Source of the DNA: Homalodisca vitripennis
Lineage: Eukaryota > Arthropoda > Insecta > Hemiptera > Cicadellidae
Assembly: GCF_021130785.1 (NCBI RefSeq)
Contig: NW_025777537.1
Location: 29,741-93,740, forward strand
Direction: 5' to 3'
DNA: 64,000 nucleotides
Position 1 is the first letter of the stretch. Each line of letters begins with the position of its first letter. A program made the position numbers and the translations under genes. The notes under the pieces are model-generated. The model ran no database searches. It saw only the letters and a list, made by a program, of their open reading frames with translations, and was not told where the DNA came from. This document shows positions 15,465 through 31,727 of this stretch, piece by piece.

Positions 15465-15965
15465 AAGTGTTATGTCAACAACGGTATTGTATATTCGGAA
15501 ACATGGAGTTACACATAAAGCAACACTGCAGTCTGGGCAATGGTATCTGGATTTCCTGCAGATCTTCTTACCATGTGTGTCCCATACTCTGCTGCAAATT
15601 ACACAGTGACGAGTAGGGTGGTCCTTCCCTGCCGTGGCTGGAATGTATTCAGGGAAATGACATTTAGTCAGCCTTACTTGGTCGTCCCTGTTTCACCTTC
15701 ATGTATTCACTCAAGTGCATTTCCATTGTTCTTTTGGTTACTTCCAGTCTGAACTGAAGTCGGCTAAGTTGGCCATCACATTTTATGTAAAGGACATAAT
15801 GCTTTCTACACATACATAGGTCAATAAGATGAAAATATACTTTTTTCCTCTTTTCCTAGAAGGCCTTTTGGTTGTAACTCCCCGTTTCACCACCCCACCA
15901 TTGTTGCATAATGATTGGTGGAAAGAAGGGCAACAATCCTCTTGATTTGCAGGACATTTATTTAC
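15465..15965 (-). pseudogene. piggyBac transposase C-terminal remnant
   Basis: Read on the minus strand, this stretch gives YFHLIDLCMC, then LEVTKRTMEMHLSEYM, SFPEYIPAT and a cysteine-rich tail with CVICSR, KICRKSRYHCPDCSVALC and TPCFRIYNT. This is the end of the catalytic domain and the C-terminal zinc-binding domain of piggyBac transposases, which binds the element ends. The three catalytic aspartates are not present, and at least one stop interrupts the frame. It could be the source family of one of the two nearby TTAA elements. Confidence 0.8.
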
Positions 15966-16089
15966 TTCCTTTTTTTTTAGTGAGAGACTACATTTCCTTT
16001 TTCCATTTTTTCTTCATTGGCTTCGGGACATCTTTTTTTAACAGTTTTATTATACCATAGGTATCAGTCTTATTACCAATAAGAACCTG

Positions 16090-16360
16090 CTAGTTGGATT
16101 TTATATATACGGATCTGGAGTAAACTTAGCAGTGCCCCTGGGAAAATACACGTTCTTCCAAACGGAAGTCATGGCAATTGAATCATACGCCAGAAGACTC
16201 ATAAAAATGAGACCAAAAGGAACAGCATACCTAATCCTTTTAGATAATCAGGAAAAATTAGGAAATAATTCCTGGGGTGTATTTTTTCAGCCCCAAGGAT
16301 ATCAGAGAACAGAATCCTCAAATTTGATTGACTCCTGTAAAAGTTCCAGATTCTGAGGGC
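16090..16360 (+). pseudogene. LINE RNase H domain fragment
   Basis: The frame reads IYGSGVNLAVPLGKYTFFQT followed by EVMAIESYA, then LILLDNQ. This matches the middle of an RNase H domain of a non-LTR retrotransposon of the R1/I type, in which the E of FQTEVMAI is catalytic. Nothing of the polymerase remains next to it. Isolated fragment. Confidence 0.55.
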
Positions 16361-16861
16361 ATAAACATAAAGTAAAGGAACTCTTAGGTTTTAAACTGGT
16401 GGCTATTTAAAGTTTTAGACGTATCCAATTCAATGTGTATAAGTGAATATTTTTTACATACATAATGTCAGGTGAATTTTAACTAAACTGAGTCCACTTT
16501 TTATAAAGAAAATTATATGCTTATAACAGTTTATGTCTTGTAAGATTTGAAGATTATGGAGTTTTTAAAAGTTTGAATGTGTTACAATGATATTAACATG
16601 CCAAAATTGACAGTATGTTTTGCAAGTATTAAAACATCTAAATTAACAATGCAACTTTAGTTTGACATTTAGATACAATATCCACATGTGAAATCTACCT
16701 TTCTTCCAACTGAGCCGGAAGAGATATTTTTATTTTGCTTTAAAATAAAACAATTTTGGAACAATACTTTAAAATATCACTCAAAAGATATGTAACACTC
16801 TGTGTAGGAGTTTCCTAAGTACTTTTAAGAAAGTAGGATATCAGAGTTCAATTTTTCCTAT
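16361..16861. other. Rpb5 intron 4 segment before mariner
   Basis: AT-rich, no feature seen. Confidence 0.5.
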
Positions 16862-16863
16862 TA

Positions 16864-18196
16864 CGAGGGTCTTCCAGAAAGTAAAGAACGTTTTGTTATA
16901 AGTCAATAAAAACAAAAGATAAGAGCATGAAAATTTATTTATAAATACTTATAAACTTACTCTATTTTTCTACAAAATCGCCGGAACTGTCAAGGCACTT
17001 GTTGTAGCGTGGCACCAGTTTTTCTATACCGACGTTATACTGTTCTGCCGCCAAGGAATGAAGCCACGTTTTTACTCCTTCTTTGAGGTCTTCGTCACCC
17101 AAAAAGTTTTTTCCGCCTAAAAACACTTTCAACTTTGGAAACAAGTGATAGTCACTCGGAGCCAGATCTGGACTATACGGAGGGTGTCCGAAGATTTGCC
17201 ATTTGAAAGAATTGAGTTCTGCTTTGGTTCGTGCACTGCAATGAGGCCGAGCATTGTCGTGGATCATCACCACTTTCGACGACAGCATTCCGCGTCGTTT
17301 GTTCTGAATAGCGCGGCGAAGCCGATGCAAGGTCTCAATGTAGGCCTCTGAGTTGATTGTTTCGCCTCTCGGCATGAACTCCACATGGATTAGGCCTTTT
17401 CGGTCCCAAAAAACTGTTGCCATCAATTTCCTGGTGTTCAAATTTGGTTTTTCTTTCCTGTTTTTTGTTGGTGAATTCGAGTGATGCCATTCCATTGACT
17501 GGAGCTTTGTTTCCGGGGTTCGATAGGAAACCCAAGTTTCGTCACCCGTTACGATGCGGTCAAGAAACGCATCACCTTCTTCGTCATACTGAGTCAAAAA
17601 CTCAAGAGCTGCTCCCATCCGTTTAGTCTTGTGGACATCAGTAAGAATCTTAGGCACCCAACGAGCACACATTTTCTGATAACCAAGACGTTCAGTCACT
17701 ATTTCGTGCAAAAGCGACCTTGAAATTTGTGGAAAAAATTCCACTAGACCACTCAAAGTGAAACGACGGTTTTGTTGAATTTTTCCATCAACTTTCGCTG
17801 CCAACTCGTCAGTAACGAGTGACGGCCTTCCACTTCGTTCCTCGTCGTGCACATTAGTTCGACCTTCCTTAAATTGAATGCACCATTTTCTCACTGATGA
17901 CTCGTTCATCGCATTGTCACTGTAAACTGCCTTAATTTGCCTATAAATTTCAATAGGTCGAACATTCTGTGCATTCAGAAACCGTATCACACTACGCAGT
18001 TCACACTTGGCGGGATTTTCAATTAACGCCGCCATTTTAAACTTTCACAGGAGACGCAAACGTGACCTCACGGTACCGCTACTCAGCTCACACTGAGGCA
18101 GAAGGTGTGGCTAACGAACAAGCTATCTACCGCGGTGGTGGGGGAACTGCGCCGCCCTTGATGCGCAATCGTTCTTTACTTTCTGGAAGACCCTCG
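16864..18196 (-). mobile_element. complete mariner element
   Basis: A 1333-bp element between TA dinucleotides (16862-16863 and 18197-18198). Its ends are perfect inverted repeats of about 28 bp starting CGAGGGTCTTCCAGAAAGTA. The body is occupied by one uninterrupted transposase gene on the minus strand. Structure, length and target site are those of canonical mariners. It lies antisense in Rpb5 intron 4. Confidence 0.95.
16962..18035 (-). CDS. mariner transposase, intact
   Basis: A 357-residue DD34D transposase, the usual length for mariner. Residues ~1-110 hold the paired helix-turn-helix DNA-binding domain (CELRSVIRFLNAQN, VRKWCIQFKEGRTNVHDEER). The WVPKI motif sits near residue 145. The catalytic triad is visible as TGDETW, HDNARPH and LAPSDYHLF, with 34 residues between the second and third aspartates. 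The start MAAL follows about 160 bp of 5' untranslated sequence inside the TIR. The frame is open to the C-terminus, so the protein may be active. Confidence 0.95.
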   Translation of the reverse strand: MAALIENPAKCELRSVIRFLNAQNVRPIEIYRQIKAVYSDNAMNESSVRKWCIQFKEGRTNVHDEERSGRPSLVTDELAAKVDGKIQQNRRFTLSGLVEFFPQISRSLLHEIVTERLGYQKMCARWVPKILTDVHKTKRMGAALEFLTQYDEEGDAFLDRIVTGDETWVSYRTPETKLQSMEWHHSNSPTKNRKEKPNLNTRKLMATVFWDRKGLIHVEFMPRGETINSEAYIETLHRLRRAIQNKRRGMLSSKVVMIHDNARPHCSARTKAELNSFKWQIFGHPPYSPDLAPSDYHLFPKLKVFLGGKNFLGDEDLKEGVKTWLHSLAAEQYNVGIEKLVPRYNKCLDSSGDFVEK

Positions 18197-18198
18197 TA

Positions 18199-18697
<499 letters not shown>

Positions 18698-19960
18698 GTA
18701 TCCTTTTATATACAGTAACATCAGTACTCAGAGTATTCTTTATTCAAGTCGTTAGTTGTCTTTTTGAGCAACTCCATGAGTCAAGCGATGAAAAATTGAA
18801 TGAAATATATTCCTACAGAGTGTTCAAAAAGCATAAAATCAAAGTATCTATTATTGTTTTGAACCATTGCAGATTACGCCAAATAAATGTACATACTAAT
18901 CAATACTTTTATATCTTTGAAGCAGCTACTAAGTTTTTGTCATTTTATGAATAGAGGTGAGGGAACAAAACTTGAAAATTATTTCACAGCTGCTATTTAT
19001 TGTTGTTTTGCAGAACAGGTTTATTGTTGACAACAAAATTGAACGTAACAACAGAATTTGGGTGAGCCATAAAATCCATTGCAACAGTTTTGTGACTTGA
19101 ACATTTTTCATTGCGATCTACTCACAAACGTTTGGTTCTAATTTGCTTGAATTCAGTTTGTTTTCTTTAACCTTTATTAAATTAAGCTATGAATTAATGT
19201 TTGCTGCATTTTAATTTTTCAAACAAACAAATTTTGTGTGGCATTGGCGTCTCAAAAATATAATTTCACTTTTCTGACATATTTAGAACACCTAGTTAAT
19301 AAATATCACAAGTCACACACAAATCTGAACAGCTAATACAGGATAGAGACTTTTATGTATAAGAAAACACATAAATAAGGTGGTATTTGACCTATTAATA
19401 AAAATTCTGTAATTTGAAAGTGTCACTGCTCTATCTTTTGGTGTTGGTGTCACTAGATTAAAAAAAGCAATATTTGCAAGATGGCATAATTTTTCTGGAA
19501 CATTGCTTTTAAAACAGTAGCTGTCTGACCTATATTAGTTTATACATCGTTACATTTTGGTAGCAAACTTATTGAAACTGAAAGTTAACATTCTTCTGAA
19601 CACAATAATACTACCAAGCATGCATGCATGACCTTACTTGCTGATGCTCCATATTTTTGCTTAGCCAAAAATATTTTTAAGTCGCATGTGATGTAGTAAA
19701 GGTTAAGGATGTATTAAGGTGCTATTAATTATAATCTTTAGTTATCCTAAATATTACAAACTAGTGGTTTAGTATAGAACATAAAAAAATATTCTTATGA
19801 ATTCAAAGTTTACTTTTTATTATTGCAGATGTTCTTTTTCATCCTCAAATTTGTTATAAAAATAAAACTAATGATCATAATGGTATAAATTTACTATCAA
19901 AAGTTAAATACATACGTGGTTACTTTTCAATTTGTCATACCGGCTACAAGCTTTCCAATA
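18698..19960. other. Rpb5 intron 5, 5' part
   Basis: AT-rich intron, no gene recognised. Confidence 0.5.
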
Positions 19961-19964
19961 CTCT

Positions 19965-20480
19965 CTTCCTGACAAGATGGGTTTCCATGGTGTTTTGGAC
20001 TGTGTCGTCAGTTTGGTCTGCCCTTTGGCTTTCAGAAGGTCTGCCATCCTAGCCACTTCAATTAGGGAATAGATAAAAGTCGCATGGCACTAGGTTAGTA
20101 CTAAAGGCTGGATGGTTTAAAATTTCACTTAAAAGTTCATCAAGAAGCATTTTCATCAAAGCAGCACTGTAAGGATAGGGATTGTCATGAATAAGGACAA
20201 TTCCACAAGAGAGCATTCCTCTTCCTTTGTTCTGAACGACTCCCAGCAATCGTAATGTTTTACAGTATCCTTCTGCATTTATCATGATCCAAGGCTGTAA
20301 AAATTCCACATGTAGAACATCTTTCTGGTCCCAAAACACAGAAACAGTTGTTGTGGTTCTTGTTTAGTTTCTGGAGTGTCATACAGAACCCATGTTTTGT
20401 CTCCTGTCACAATTTTTTTTAAATAATCAGCTTCATAACGTTAAGAAAAGATAATGCTGCTACCATTCATTGAGCTTTGT
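19965..20480 (-). pseudogene. older mariner, C-terminal half
   Basis: On the minus strand the frame 20339-20058 reads MFWDQKDVLHVEFLQP, then VLIHDNPYPYSAAL and VPCDFYLFPN, the catalytic half of a mariner transposase. The second catalytic D (HDN) and the third (CDFYLF) are kept. Upstream, 20340-20480 shows the remains of the TGDETW/TPETK region with frame damage. The N-terminal half of the same element lies at 22978-23380, on the far side of a LINE. Confidence 0.75.
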
Positions 20481-22970
20481 GTTCATTGTAGGAAATAACT
20501 TGCTAGGAATGGGGTTTACTGGATTCTCTGTTTGATAAAGTAATTTCTTTGGCTTTGGCAGACCTTAAAGCAAGTGTTTTTCTGGTTTGTTGGCAGGGAG
20601 AATGTCTGAGTTACACTTCACCAGTATAATCTGTTCTACTTCTGAGTTGGAAAACTAGATGTGAGAAAGGGAAACAAACATCTTAATGTTACCCAATTGG
20701 GTACATGACCCCTGAATATGGGATTCAATGAGTTATGTTCTGTGGTTATGGATTATGATGTTACGTTTTATGGTATATCAGAAACATGGCTCTACCCATC
20801 TGACTCCTTGTATAATTACACAATGCCCGGTTTCATTTTGCTGAAGTTGTGATTGGCACAAATATGTGGTAACTTTCTGTTTGTTTTTAAAAGTTTGTTC
20901 ATAAAGTAACATTTAATCTGTGAGCGACAGTACCTTGCAGTGAATTGAGACTGGACATTGAGTATATTTACATTGTTTTGAGAGTAAAAGTTGTGCTGTA
21001 TGTAGTTTAAGGCCTACCAACCTTGTATATACCCGCCTGTGCTTTTTCCAAGTGATATTTGTTGACCTGGCAGTCTGTTTAAAATCAGTTATATTTGTGG
21101 TAGATCTAAATATTGATCTTGTATCAAGGAATATTCCAGATTCAAACTATTTATTGCTCTTAAAACATAAAGCAATCCAACTTATAAGTGAGCACACAAG
21201 AATAACCAACCATTCCGCGACTTTGTTGGACCACATCGTTGTGGACAGGTCAGTTGGGATTAAGAGGAACTGTGTTCTTGACATTCCCACCCTAAAAGAC
21301 CACAAAGGGGTAAATATATCAGACCACAGGCTTGTTTATACTCTGCTTTAGATCCAGGAGGAGGAGAGTGAGTCCAAAATGATCTCATGTAGAGATTACT
21401 CTCGATTTAATGTTGAGAAAATCTTTGATGAAGCTGAAAGATGGACTAGGAATTAGGGGCATACAGCATATTAATGAACTAGAGACATTTATAATATCAA
21501 ACATTAACATAGTTTTTTATGAGCATGCTCGTGTTGTTTGTAAAAAGGTACGGAAAAATAATGCTCCTTGGAAAAATTATATGATTAAGGAGCTTACAAA
21601 ACTAAAAACAAATTATGAGTAAATATTGGAAATCAAGGAGCGACAATGATTGGGATAGAAATATAGAACAAGATATAAAATAGTTCTGGTCTTATATATC
21701 AGGCAAGAAATACAAATTGCATACCAGCAAATATTGGTGCTGAGAAAATTAGCAAATGTTTCACTGAAATGCGATTGAGCTGCAAAGCAAATAAAATAAT
21801 AATAATAACAATGAACTTTGGGAAGCTCAGAGAACTACTTATGAATATTTCACACCAGTGGCAAACGAGGAATATATTAAAGTAATGAACACAATAAAAT
21901 CTAAGGCGGTGGGCCCAATACAGATGGTTAAAGTTATAAGTCCATTTGTTATAACAGCTCTAACACCTTAAATCAATTTGTCACCCACTGATAAGATTAA
22001 AAATTATAGATTCAATTTGACCTCGAATGCTAGGATGAACTCGTATCATAGAGACAGACATCAGGTCACGAAACTGGGAGGTGTTACTTCAGGACCTTTT
22101 ATGAAACTGTGCAGTGTTCCTTAGGGGAGCTGCCTGGGGCCCATTCTTGTCAACCTGTATGTAGCTGACCTCCCCAGTTGTGTGATGAACTGCACATATC
22201 ACCAATAGGCAGATGATTGCCAACTGCACTTAGCCTATAAGCGTGAAGTAATGGAGACTGCCATTGAAGACATTAACTACTATGTACAGAAAATCTGTTA
22301 ATGATTAGTCAACAACGGTGTAAGATGAAATAAAAAGCAAGAGCGCAGACCTGCATATTGGACCTCACGACCTGGTATAGGCCCTCAGAATAACTACCTC
22401 ACTCTTTCTGATTATGTCACCTATACAGTCCAAAAAGCAGTGGTATGATTAAAAAACCTGTACAGGTTCAGGGACTTGCTTCCGGAGTCCATCATGCTTC
22501 AACTTGTACAATTACTTATCCCATCAGCTGTCTACTATTGCTATTGTGCGTACGAAAACACTATCTCAAGGGGAAGACTAATAGAATTAAGAAATTACAA
22601 AACCCTACCATTCGGTACTTTTACCATCTTGAAAGGTGGGATTATGCAACCTGCTTTCTGGAATCTCCTTCCTATGGAAGCCACATGCAGGTTGCAGACG
22701 TGCTCGACTGTGCACAAGATGTTTACAACCAGAGAGCCTCCTTATCTTAGCAAGAGACTTGTTAATGGAAGGAGGTCACCCTGCACAACACACATCATTA
22801 CAAAAGCTCAACTTTCTCAGGGTCACGTAGGAAATTGGATGGTCATTTTTTTTCTTTCTTTGGACTAAAAAGTGTACAATAACTGAAGAAATACTGCTCT
22901 GCCAATCTAGACTTTGTCTATAAAATAGTTTGTAACTGAGATAAGTTCAAAATAAAACACCATTTTCTTT
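20481..22970 (+). mobile_element. Jockey/R1-type LINE nested in the older mariner
   Basis: A decayed LINE on the plus strand. Endonuclease: TFYGISETWLYPSDSLYNY (~20770), DLNIDLVSRN and ISDHRLVYTLL (21100-21350). Reverse transcriptase: GVTSGPF, GSCLGPILVNLYVADLPS, ADDCQLHLAYK (22080-22240). C-terminal region: PESIMLQLVQLLIPSAVYYC to LSKRLVNGRRS (22476-22770). The two halves of a minus-strand mariner flank it, so it inserted into that older element. The exact ends are uncertain. ORF1 is not visible, so it is 5' truncated. Confidence 0.75.
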
Positions 22971-22977
22971 CTTTCAC

Positions 22978-23380
22978 TCATTTATCAGACTCTTCGAACC
23001 TTAGAACCGATTGAGCACAAATATTCCTGTAGCTTAGGTGTTCTGTTACGATAGGGTAGAGGGCAGATCTTGAAATTTCAGGAAATTTATAAGGCAATTC
23101 ACTAATGGTAAACATCCAATTGCCTTTAACTATTTCATCAATTTCTTCAACACTATCTTCTTTTATAACAAACTTGTACAACTTTGGTTTTCAAAAAAAA
23201 ACTTCATCATGAACATCAACTCGTCCTTTTTTTTACATTTTCTGCACCACTCATGCATTACAAAGTTTTCACCGTATACTCATTACATTCTTCAGTGAAT
23301 TTCTGCTGTGTTTATTCCTCAGCTTGCAAAATTTAATAACACTGCACTTAGTAGGAGAATCAATCGTAGTACCCATGTTT
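22978..23380 (-). pseudogene. older mariner, N-terminal half
   Basis: Read on the minus strand from a possible start at 23377-23375, it gives MGTTIDSPTKCSVIKF, then KKGRVDVHDE and FPEISRSALYPIVTEHLSYR. This is the N-terminal DNA-binding region of a mariner transposase, similar in layout to the intact copy at 16962-18035. Several frameshifts. With 19965-20480 it forms one element interrupted by the LINE. Confidence 0.7.
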
Positions 23381-24913
23381 ACGTGTTTTTAGATGAACTT
23401 GTAATTGTGTCAGATGATTGTCACTGTGTGAGGTGTTAGCGGAAGAGGTGTGCATTCAGCTACTGCACAGTGTTGCATCATACCTAAAATAGCCCTAAAA
23501 CAGGACAGCCTAAGTTAATGTATGAGTAATGTTACTGGAGATCCAAAATCTGATGGTTCAGTATTGTCTGTAACCACAGAGGTGATAAATTATTCATTAC
23601 AGTAAGTCATGGTTATTTAAAGTAAACAGTAAATAATATACTGTTATAAACGTATAGTATTTGATTGTTAGAACTAACAAATTCTCAATAAATTTTCAAA
23701 GTTCTTTAAATTTTCTTTTATGTCTTAATCATTCTATTCCTATTTAGTAATTATCTATTGAGATAATAGCATCTTATTGTAAGAATTTAGTAATCAACTT
23801 TGATGATACAAACAACTCTTAGGTAGGCTACTTGAATGTTTAACATTTTAGTTTGGGTAAGATTTGTTTGAATTTTGCAGCATGGTCATTATAGTGTTGC
23901 TTTAACTAATTTTACCACTCACAAAGGAAAGGTGCCTCATGAGAAACCTTCTCCAATCTGAAAAAAGATGAATTTGCTCAGACGGTCAGTTCAGAGGAAA
24001 CATGCTATCTACTATTGTTGTCTTCCATCAACCACCTTGCTATCTACTATTGTCTTCATCATCCTCCTATGAACAAGACGATATTAATAATAGATCTGTG
24101 ATTTCTAATTAACAAGTTGTGGGTGTTGGGAGACATAATAGAGAACCAGTTTTATTCCCCACATGGCTGCAAAGCGAAGCAGCTTTTGAACTCAAACTTA
24201 GGAAACCTACCAGCTGTCTCCCTGTGGCTTTTACAGATTTTCCTGCCAGAGTTCACACATACAGTCTTTAACTGTCATCCAAACTCTAAAGCAGAATTCT
24301 AGAATGGTCGTGCATTCAATGTTCTTACTAGGTAAAATATAAATTCCAGGACTTGGATCAGAGAAAGAAAATATCTGCATTCCTGATAGCCAACATTCTT
24401 AGATCAATGTAAAAAGTCCACTAGTTGTTGCATTTTATTTATACATAGTAGCCTGGAGAATATGGCAGACAGAATAAATCCTGTCTTTGCGGTGTTGAGT
24501 TTCGTCATTACTCTATTCATTGATTGGGTGATAATCCAAGGATGTTCCGTTTTTCTATTAACAGAGAACAATGTCTTCATCCTTCTTTGCATAAATCTTG
24601 TGGGTTCTAAGAAGAGACTTAGTGGGTCTAAGTAGATCCTTTTAATCTCATACAATTACACACCCATGTCAAGTTACAGCTAAGGACCTTACGCTCTCAG
24701 CCATAATATTTTTTTTTTACTTTCTTGTCTCAAGTTACAACTAAAGACTCCTTCTTAAAATATATTGTCAAGATTGGAAGCATTAAGTAATTATCCTCTC
24801 TCCAAACATCTCTTGTATGAACTTCACCCTAATTATCTCACATTCCTTTTTCACTAACTTTGCTTTGTTTATCTTTCGGCTCATTTTTTGGTCGCTGAGT
24901 AAGGATCCATTAC
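23381..24913. other. Rpb5 intron 5, middle part
   Basis: No gene recognised. A direct duplication around 24005-24060 (CTATCTACTATTGT and CATC-rich neighbours) is the only structure I noticed. Confidence 0.45.
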
Positions 24914-24915
24914 TA

Positions 24916-26259
24916 CGAGGGGTATCCAAAAAGTAAGTTTCCATTAATTATGAAAAAGTTAAAAAGACTCAAAAAATAACTGAAACACATTTATTCAACT
25001 TTTTACATCATACCTTATTTTTCTACATAGTTACCATCCCTTTCTAAGCACTCTTGGTATCTAGGAAGTAGTTTTTTTATTCCAGCATCACAAAATTCAC
25101 CCGCCAAATTTTTAAGTCAAGTATCCACCTCATTTTGAAGGTCATCGCTGTTGGCAAATCGCCGACCGCCAAGGTGTCTTTTTAGCTCCGGAAACAGATG
25201 AAAATCGCTAGGCGCAAGATCTGGTGAGTATGGAGGATGACCAAAAACATCCCACTTAAATTTCCTCAAAAGTTCCATTGTTGCACGAGCAGCGTGTGGT
25301 CGGGCGTTATCTTGAATAAGCAGAACCGTGCGCGACAAAAGTCCGCGCCGTTTATTCTGTATTGCCCGCCGAAGTCTGGTGAGAACTTCACAATACCTTT
25401 CTGCATTTATGGTTTCGCCACGAGGAAGATAGTCAATCACTAACACTCCACGGCAGTCCCAAAACACTGTAGCCATTACCTTTCCTGCCGACTCAAAAAC
25501 TTTGGCTTTTTGAGGAGCTGCCTCTCCTTTTTTTTGCCACACCATACTCTGGCGTTTGGTCTCTGGAGTTGAGTGGTGAATCCATGTTTCATCACCAGTG
25601 ACTATTCTACTGAAAAGGTTTTCATCTTCATCGTCAAACAATCGCAAGAAAGACTGGGCAGCAGCCATTCGTTGTTGTTTATGGGCATTGCTCAATAAGC
25701 GAGGCACCCATCTTGCACACACTTTTGCAAGCTGAAGATCTTCTGTCATGATATTGTGCACAGATGACCGGCTAACTTCAACACTTGACGGCAGTTTATC
25801 CATAATTTCATCGAGAGTCACTCGTTTATCATTGTCAATAACTGCTCGTACAGCATTAATGACGTCAGGTTGCCGAGAATTGGCCGGTCGGCCACTACGC
25901 TCATCGTCATGAACATTTTCTCTTCCTTCCAAAAACATTGCACGCCAACGACGGACCATCCGAATGGACATAACATGTTCACCATACACTTGACACAACT
26001 GACGATGAATTTCAACGGCAGTTTCGTTTTTGGCGGTCAAGAAACGAATAACACTACGGACTTCGCAACTGGCGGCAGAACGCAGTGGAGTCTCAATGAT
26101 GTTTGGGCAGCAACTGACTGAGAAGCGTGACAATGGGCCAGTGACCGGCGCACCTGTTGCCAACCGAACCGCGCTACATATCCCCGCCCACAGCTGCACG
26201 CTGTGTTACGTACGCGTATTTTTACAGAACCGGTAAACTTACTTTTTGGATACCCCTCG
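24916..26259 (-). mobile_element. near-complete mariner element, second family
   Basis: A 1344-bp element between TA dinucleotides (24914-24915 and 26260-26261). The inverted ends begin CGAGGGGTATCCAAAAAGTA and match over about 25 bp. It contains a single long transposase frame on the minus strand. TIRs resemble those of the element at 16864 in the first bases, but the two families are clearly distinct. Antisense in Rpb5 intron 5. Confidence 0.93.
25003..26199 (-). pseudogene. mariner transposase with one premature stop
   Basis: DD34D transposase. The DNA-binding part reads CEVRSVIRFLTAKN and VHDDERSGRPA. The catalytic motifs TGDETW, QDNARPH and LAPSDFHLF are intact, with 34 residues between the second and third aspartates. 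The frame stops at a TGA at 25114-25116, where relatives carry a tryptophan. About 35 family-typical residues follow in the same frame to the original stop near 25013. The open frame begins at 26199, but homology to relatives starts about 40 residues later, near IIETPLRSAA, where the original start codon may be lost. Confidence 0.85.
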
Positions 26260-26261
26260 TA

Positions 26262-29853
<3,592 letters not shown>

Positions 29854-29932
29854 CAATCTGAAAGAGAACAATTTGCCAAGAATTCAAACTGGCGATCCAA
29901 TTTGCCGTTATTTTGGGCTACGTAGGGGGCAG
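29854..29932 (+). CDS. Rpb5: Rpb5 exon 6b (duplicated alternative exon)
   Basis: A second 79-nt exon with its own acceptor (TTAATATTGCAG) and donor (GTAACT). It encodes [20 protein letters not shown] then GLRRGQ. Compared with exon 6a, 19 of 26 residues are identical and most replacements are conservative. By my count 27 of 79 bases differ, many at third positions. Start and end phases equal those of 6a, so either exon joins exon 5 to exon 7 in frame. There is no stop or frame damage. The pattern indicates an old duplication kept by selection and used as a mutually exclusive exon. Confidence 0.9.
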
Positions 29933-31636
29933 GTAACTCAGGAATTTTGAGCCTGGTTTGGAGTGAAATGTGTGGTCTAATAAAAATTTTTAGATTTCTG
30001 TATGAATTCCGTTATCACAAAATGTGTGCTTCTAACATGTGTGGCAGCTTTTTTAACAGGACATGTTTATTTCCAGTGAACAAAATATTTTTTTATCTTC
30101 TTGGACAAATACATTAAAAAATGCATGTGTTTGAAAATAATTTGCAAAAGTACGTGTGCTTTTTGGAAATGAAAGTGGCTAGAATGTGCTTCTACTTTTA
30201 AGTATCTAAATTATTAAGCACAATTGACAATAAAAATGTTTACAAAAATGTAGTAAGGTAGCAGTTATTTTAGTAATATACAACTAAATTTATTTATATT
30301 AACTTTACATTGTTATTACTCAAATTTAAATCCTCTTTCTCGCTGTACTGTTAGTTAAAATGTGCTCTGTAATTAAAAATCCAGTTACTTGCATTCAGTG
30401 GTTAGCTTTTTGTTGGAAAAAACTACAAACCAATTGAAATCCATCGCAAACCTTGTAACATTTATCAGAAGGGAATAATTAAGTTGATTTTTATTTACCT
30501 ATTTCAATTTGTACATGTAAACATTTTATATACATACGGTATACTATTACGATTACGGGTGTAAGCCTTAAGGCATCTTAACATAGTGTGGATGTTCTAC
30601 AAGTGAATGCCAATTCATTGTTGAGTGGAGCCCTAAGGTCATAAACATTTCTACTTACACAACTACTTGATATTGTGGTTGGCTGGATTTTAAACAAAAT
30701 TGGAATGGACGTTTTATGTGATAAATGCTTATCCTTGAGGAGGTTTCCTTATGTTTTTGAGAAAGGAGACAAAGTCCTAAGGTTAAAATCATTTTATAAA
30801 CCATTGTGGTAAACACCTTGTATAGTAGGAGGTGTACAATTGTGCTGGCGACTTCCGCCAGTGAGGATGGTGGCAAGTTGTGGTACGGCATTCGTTTCTA
30901 CTGACATAAACTAGGTACTGCCCGCTTATCTTCCCTATTCACCAGTGATTATACACAGATTGATGTTTTTACACATAACTGTACAACTTTGGCCTTTTCC
31001 AGTCCAACGTACAGCTGCATGCTTCTTCTAGTAGTTTAATGGATTCCAGCCAAAATTGACAAATATTCTATAGGACATACAATAACCAACGGTAGCTTAT
31101 AACTGGTTTTGGAGCCAAGAAAACAGAGCCCTCGTGCCGAAAACGTTTTATGCTCAACTGCCATAGACACCTTTTGGTTGATCAAACATGAACATTCTAT
31201 GTGGTAATTTAGGGTTGGTATTCCTGGCCTTACCTAACTGGTAGAACTACATATCACTTTATATTAGGTTTAATTTTTCATAAAGTTTTATAAATCACAT
31301 GAATTAATAATTAATCACTCAACAATTATCATGAATATGTGCAGTTCAGCATAAGCCTAGTAGAAATCTGGGCGATTTGTGAGTAGTTGGTATTTAGTAC
31401 CTTATCAGCCAAATAATTAACTGGAGACACCATTGTCTACAAATGGTTTAGTTCTTGGAGATCTGACTACATGTCTGAGGTCATCTGAATAAAACTGTGC
31501 TATAATTTCCTCTGTCTCAATTGATTCCATTATTTGCTTAGCTACTACTACCAGATATCTCTGCTAGTGGAGCATGTTTACACAGCAGTTTTTATTCAGG
31601 AGAATTTGTGATTTTGATTTATTGATCTTGATGCTG
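29933..31636. other. Rpb5 intron 6, 5' part
   Basis: AT-rich intron. No gene recognised. Confidence 0.5.
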
Positions 31637-31637
<1 letters not shown>

Positions 31638-31715
<78 letters not shown>

Positions 31716-31727
31716 CATACATACATT
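31638..31727. repeat. (TA)n microsatellite with TACA end
   Basis: About 80 bp of alternating TA ending in CATACATACAT. It directly adjoins the tail end of the SINE-like element and is probably its 3' microsatellite tail. Confidence 0.9.

Noticed and set aside
17145..17626. Open frames on the plus strand and in another minus frame inside the mariner (60-70 residues)
   Set aside because: Shadows of the 357-residue mariner transposase.
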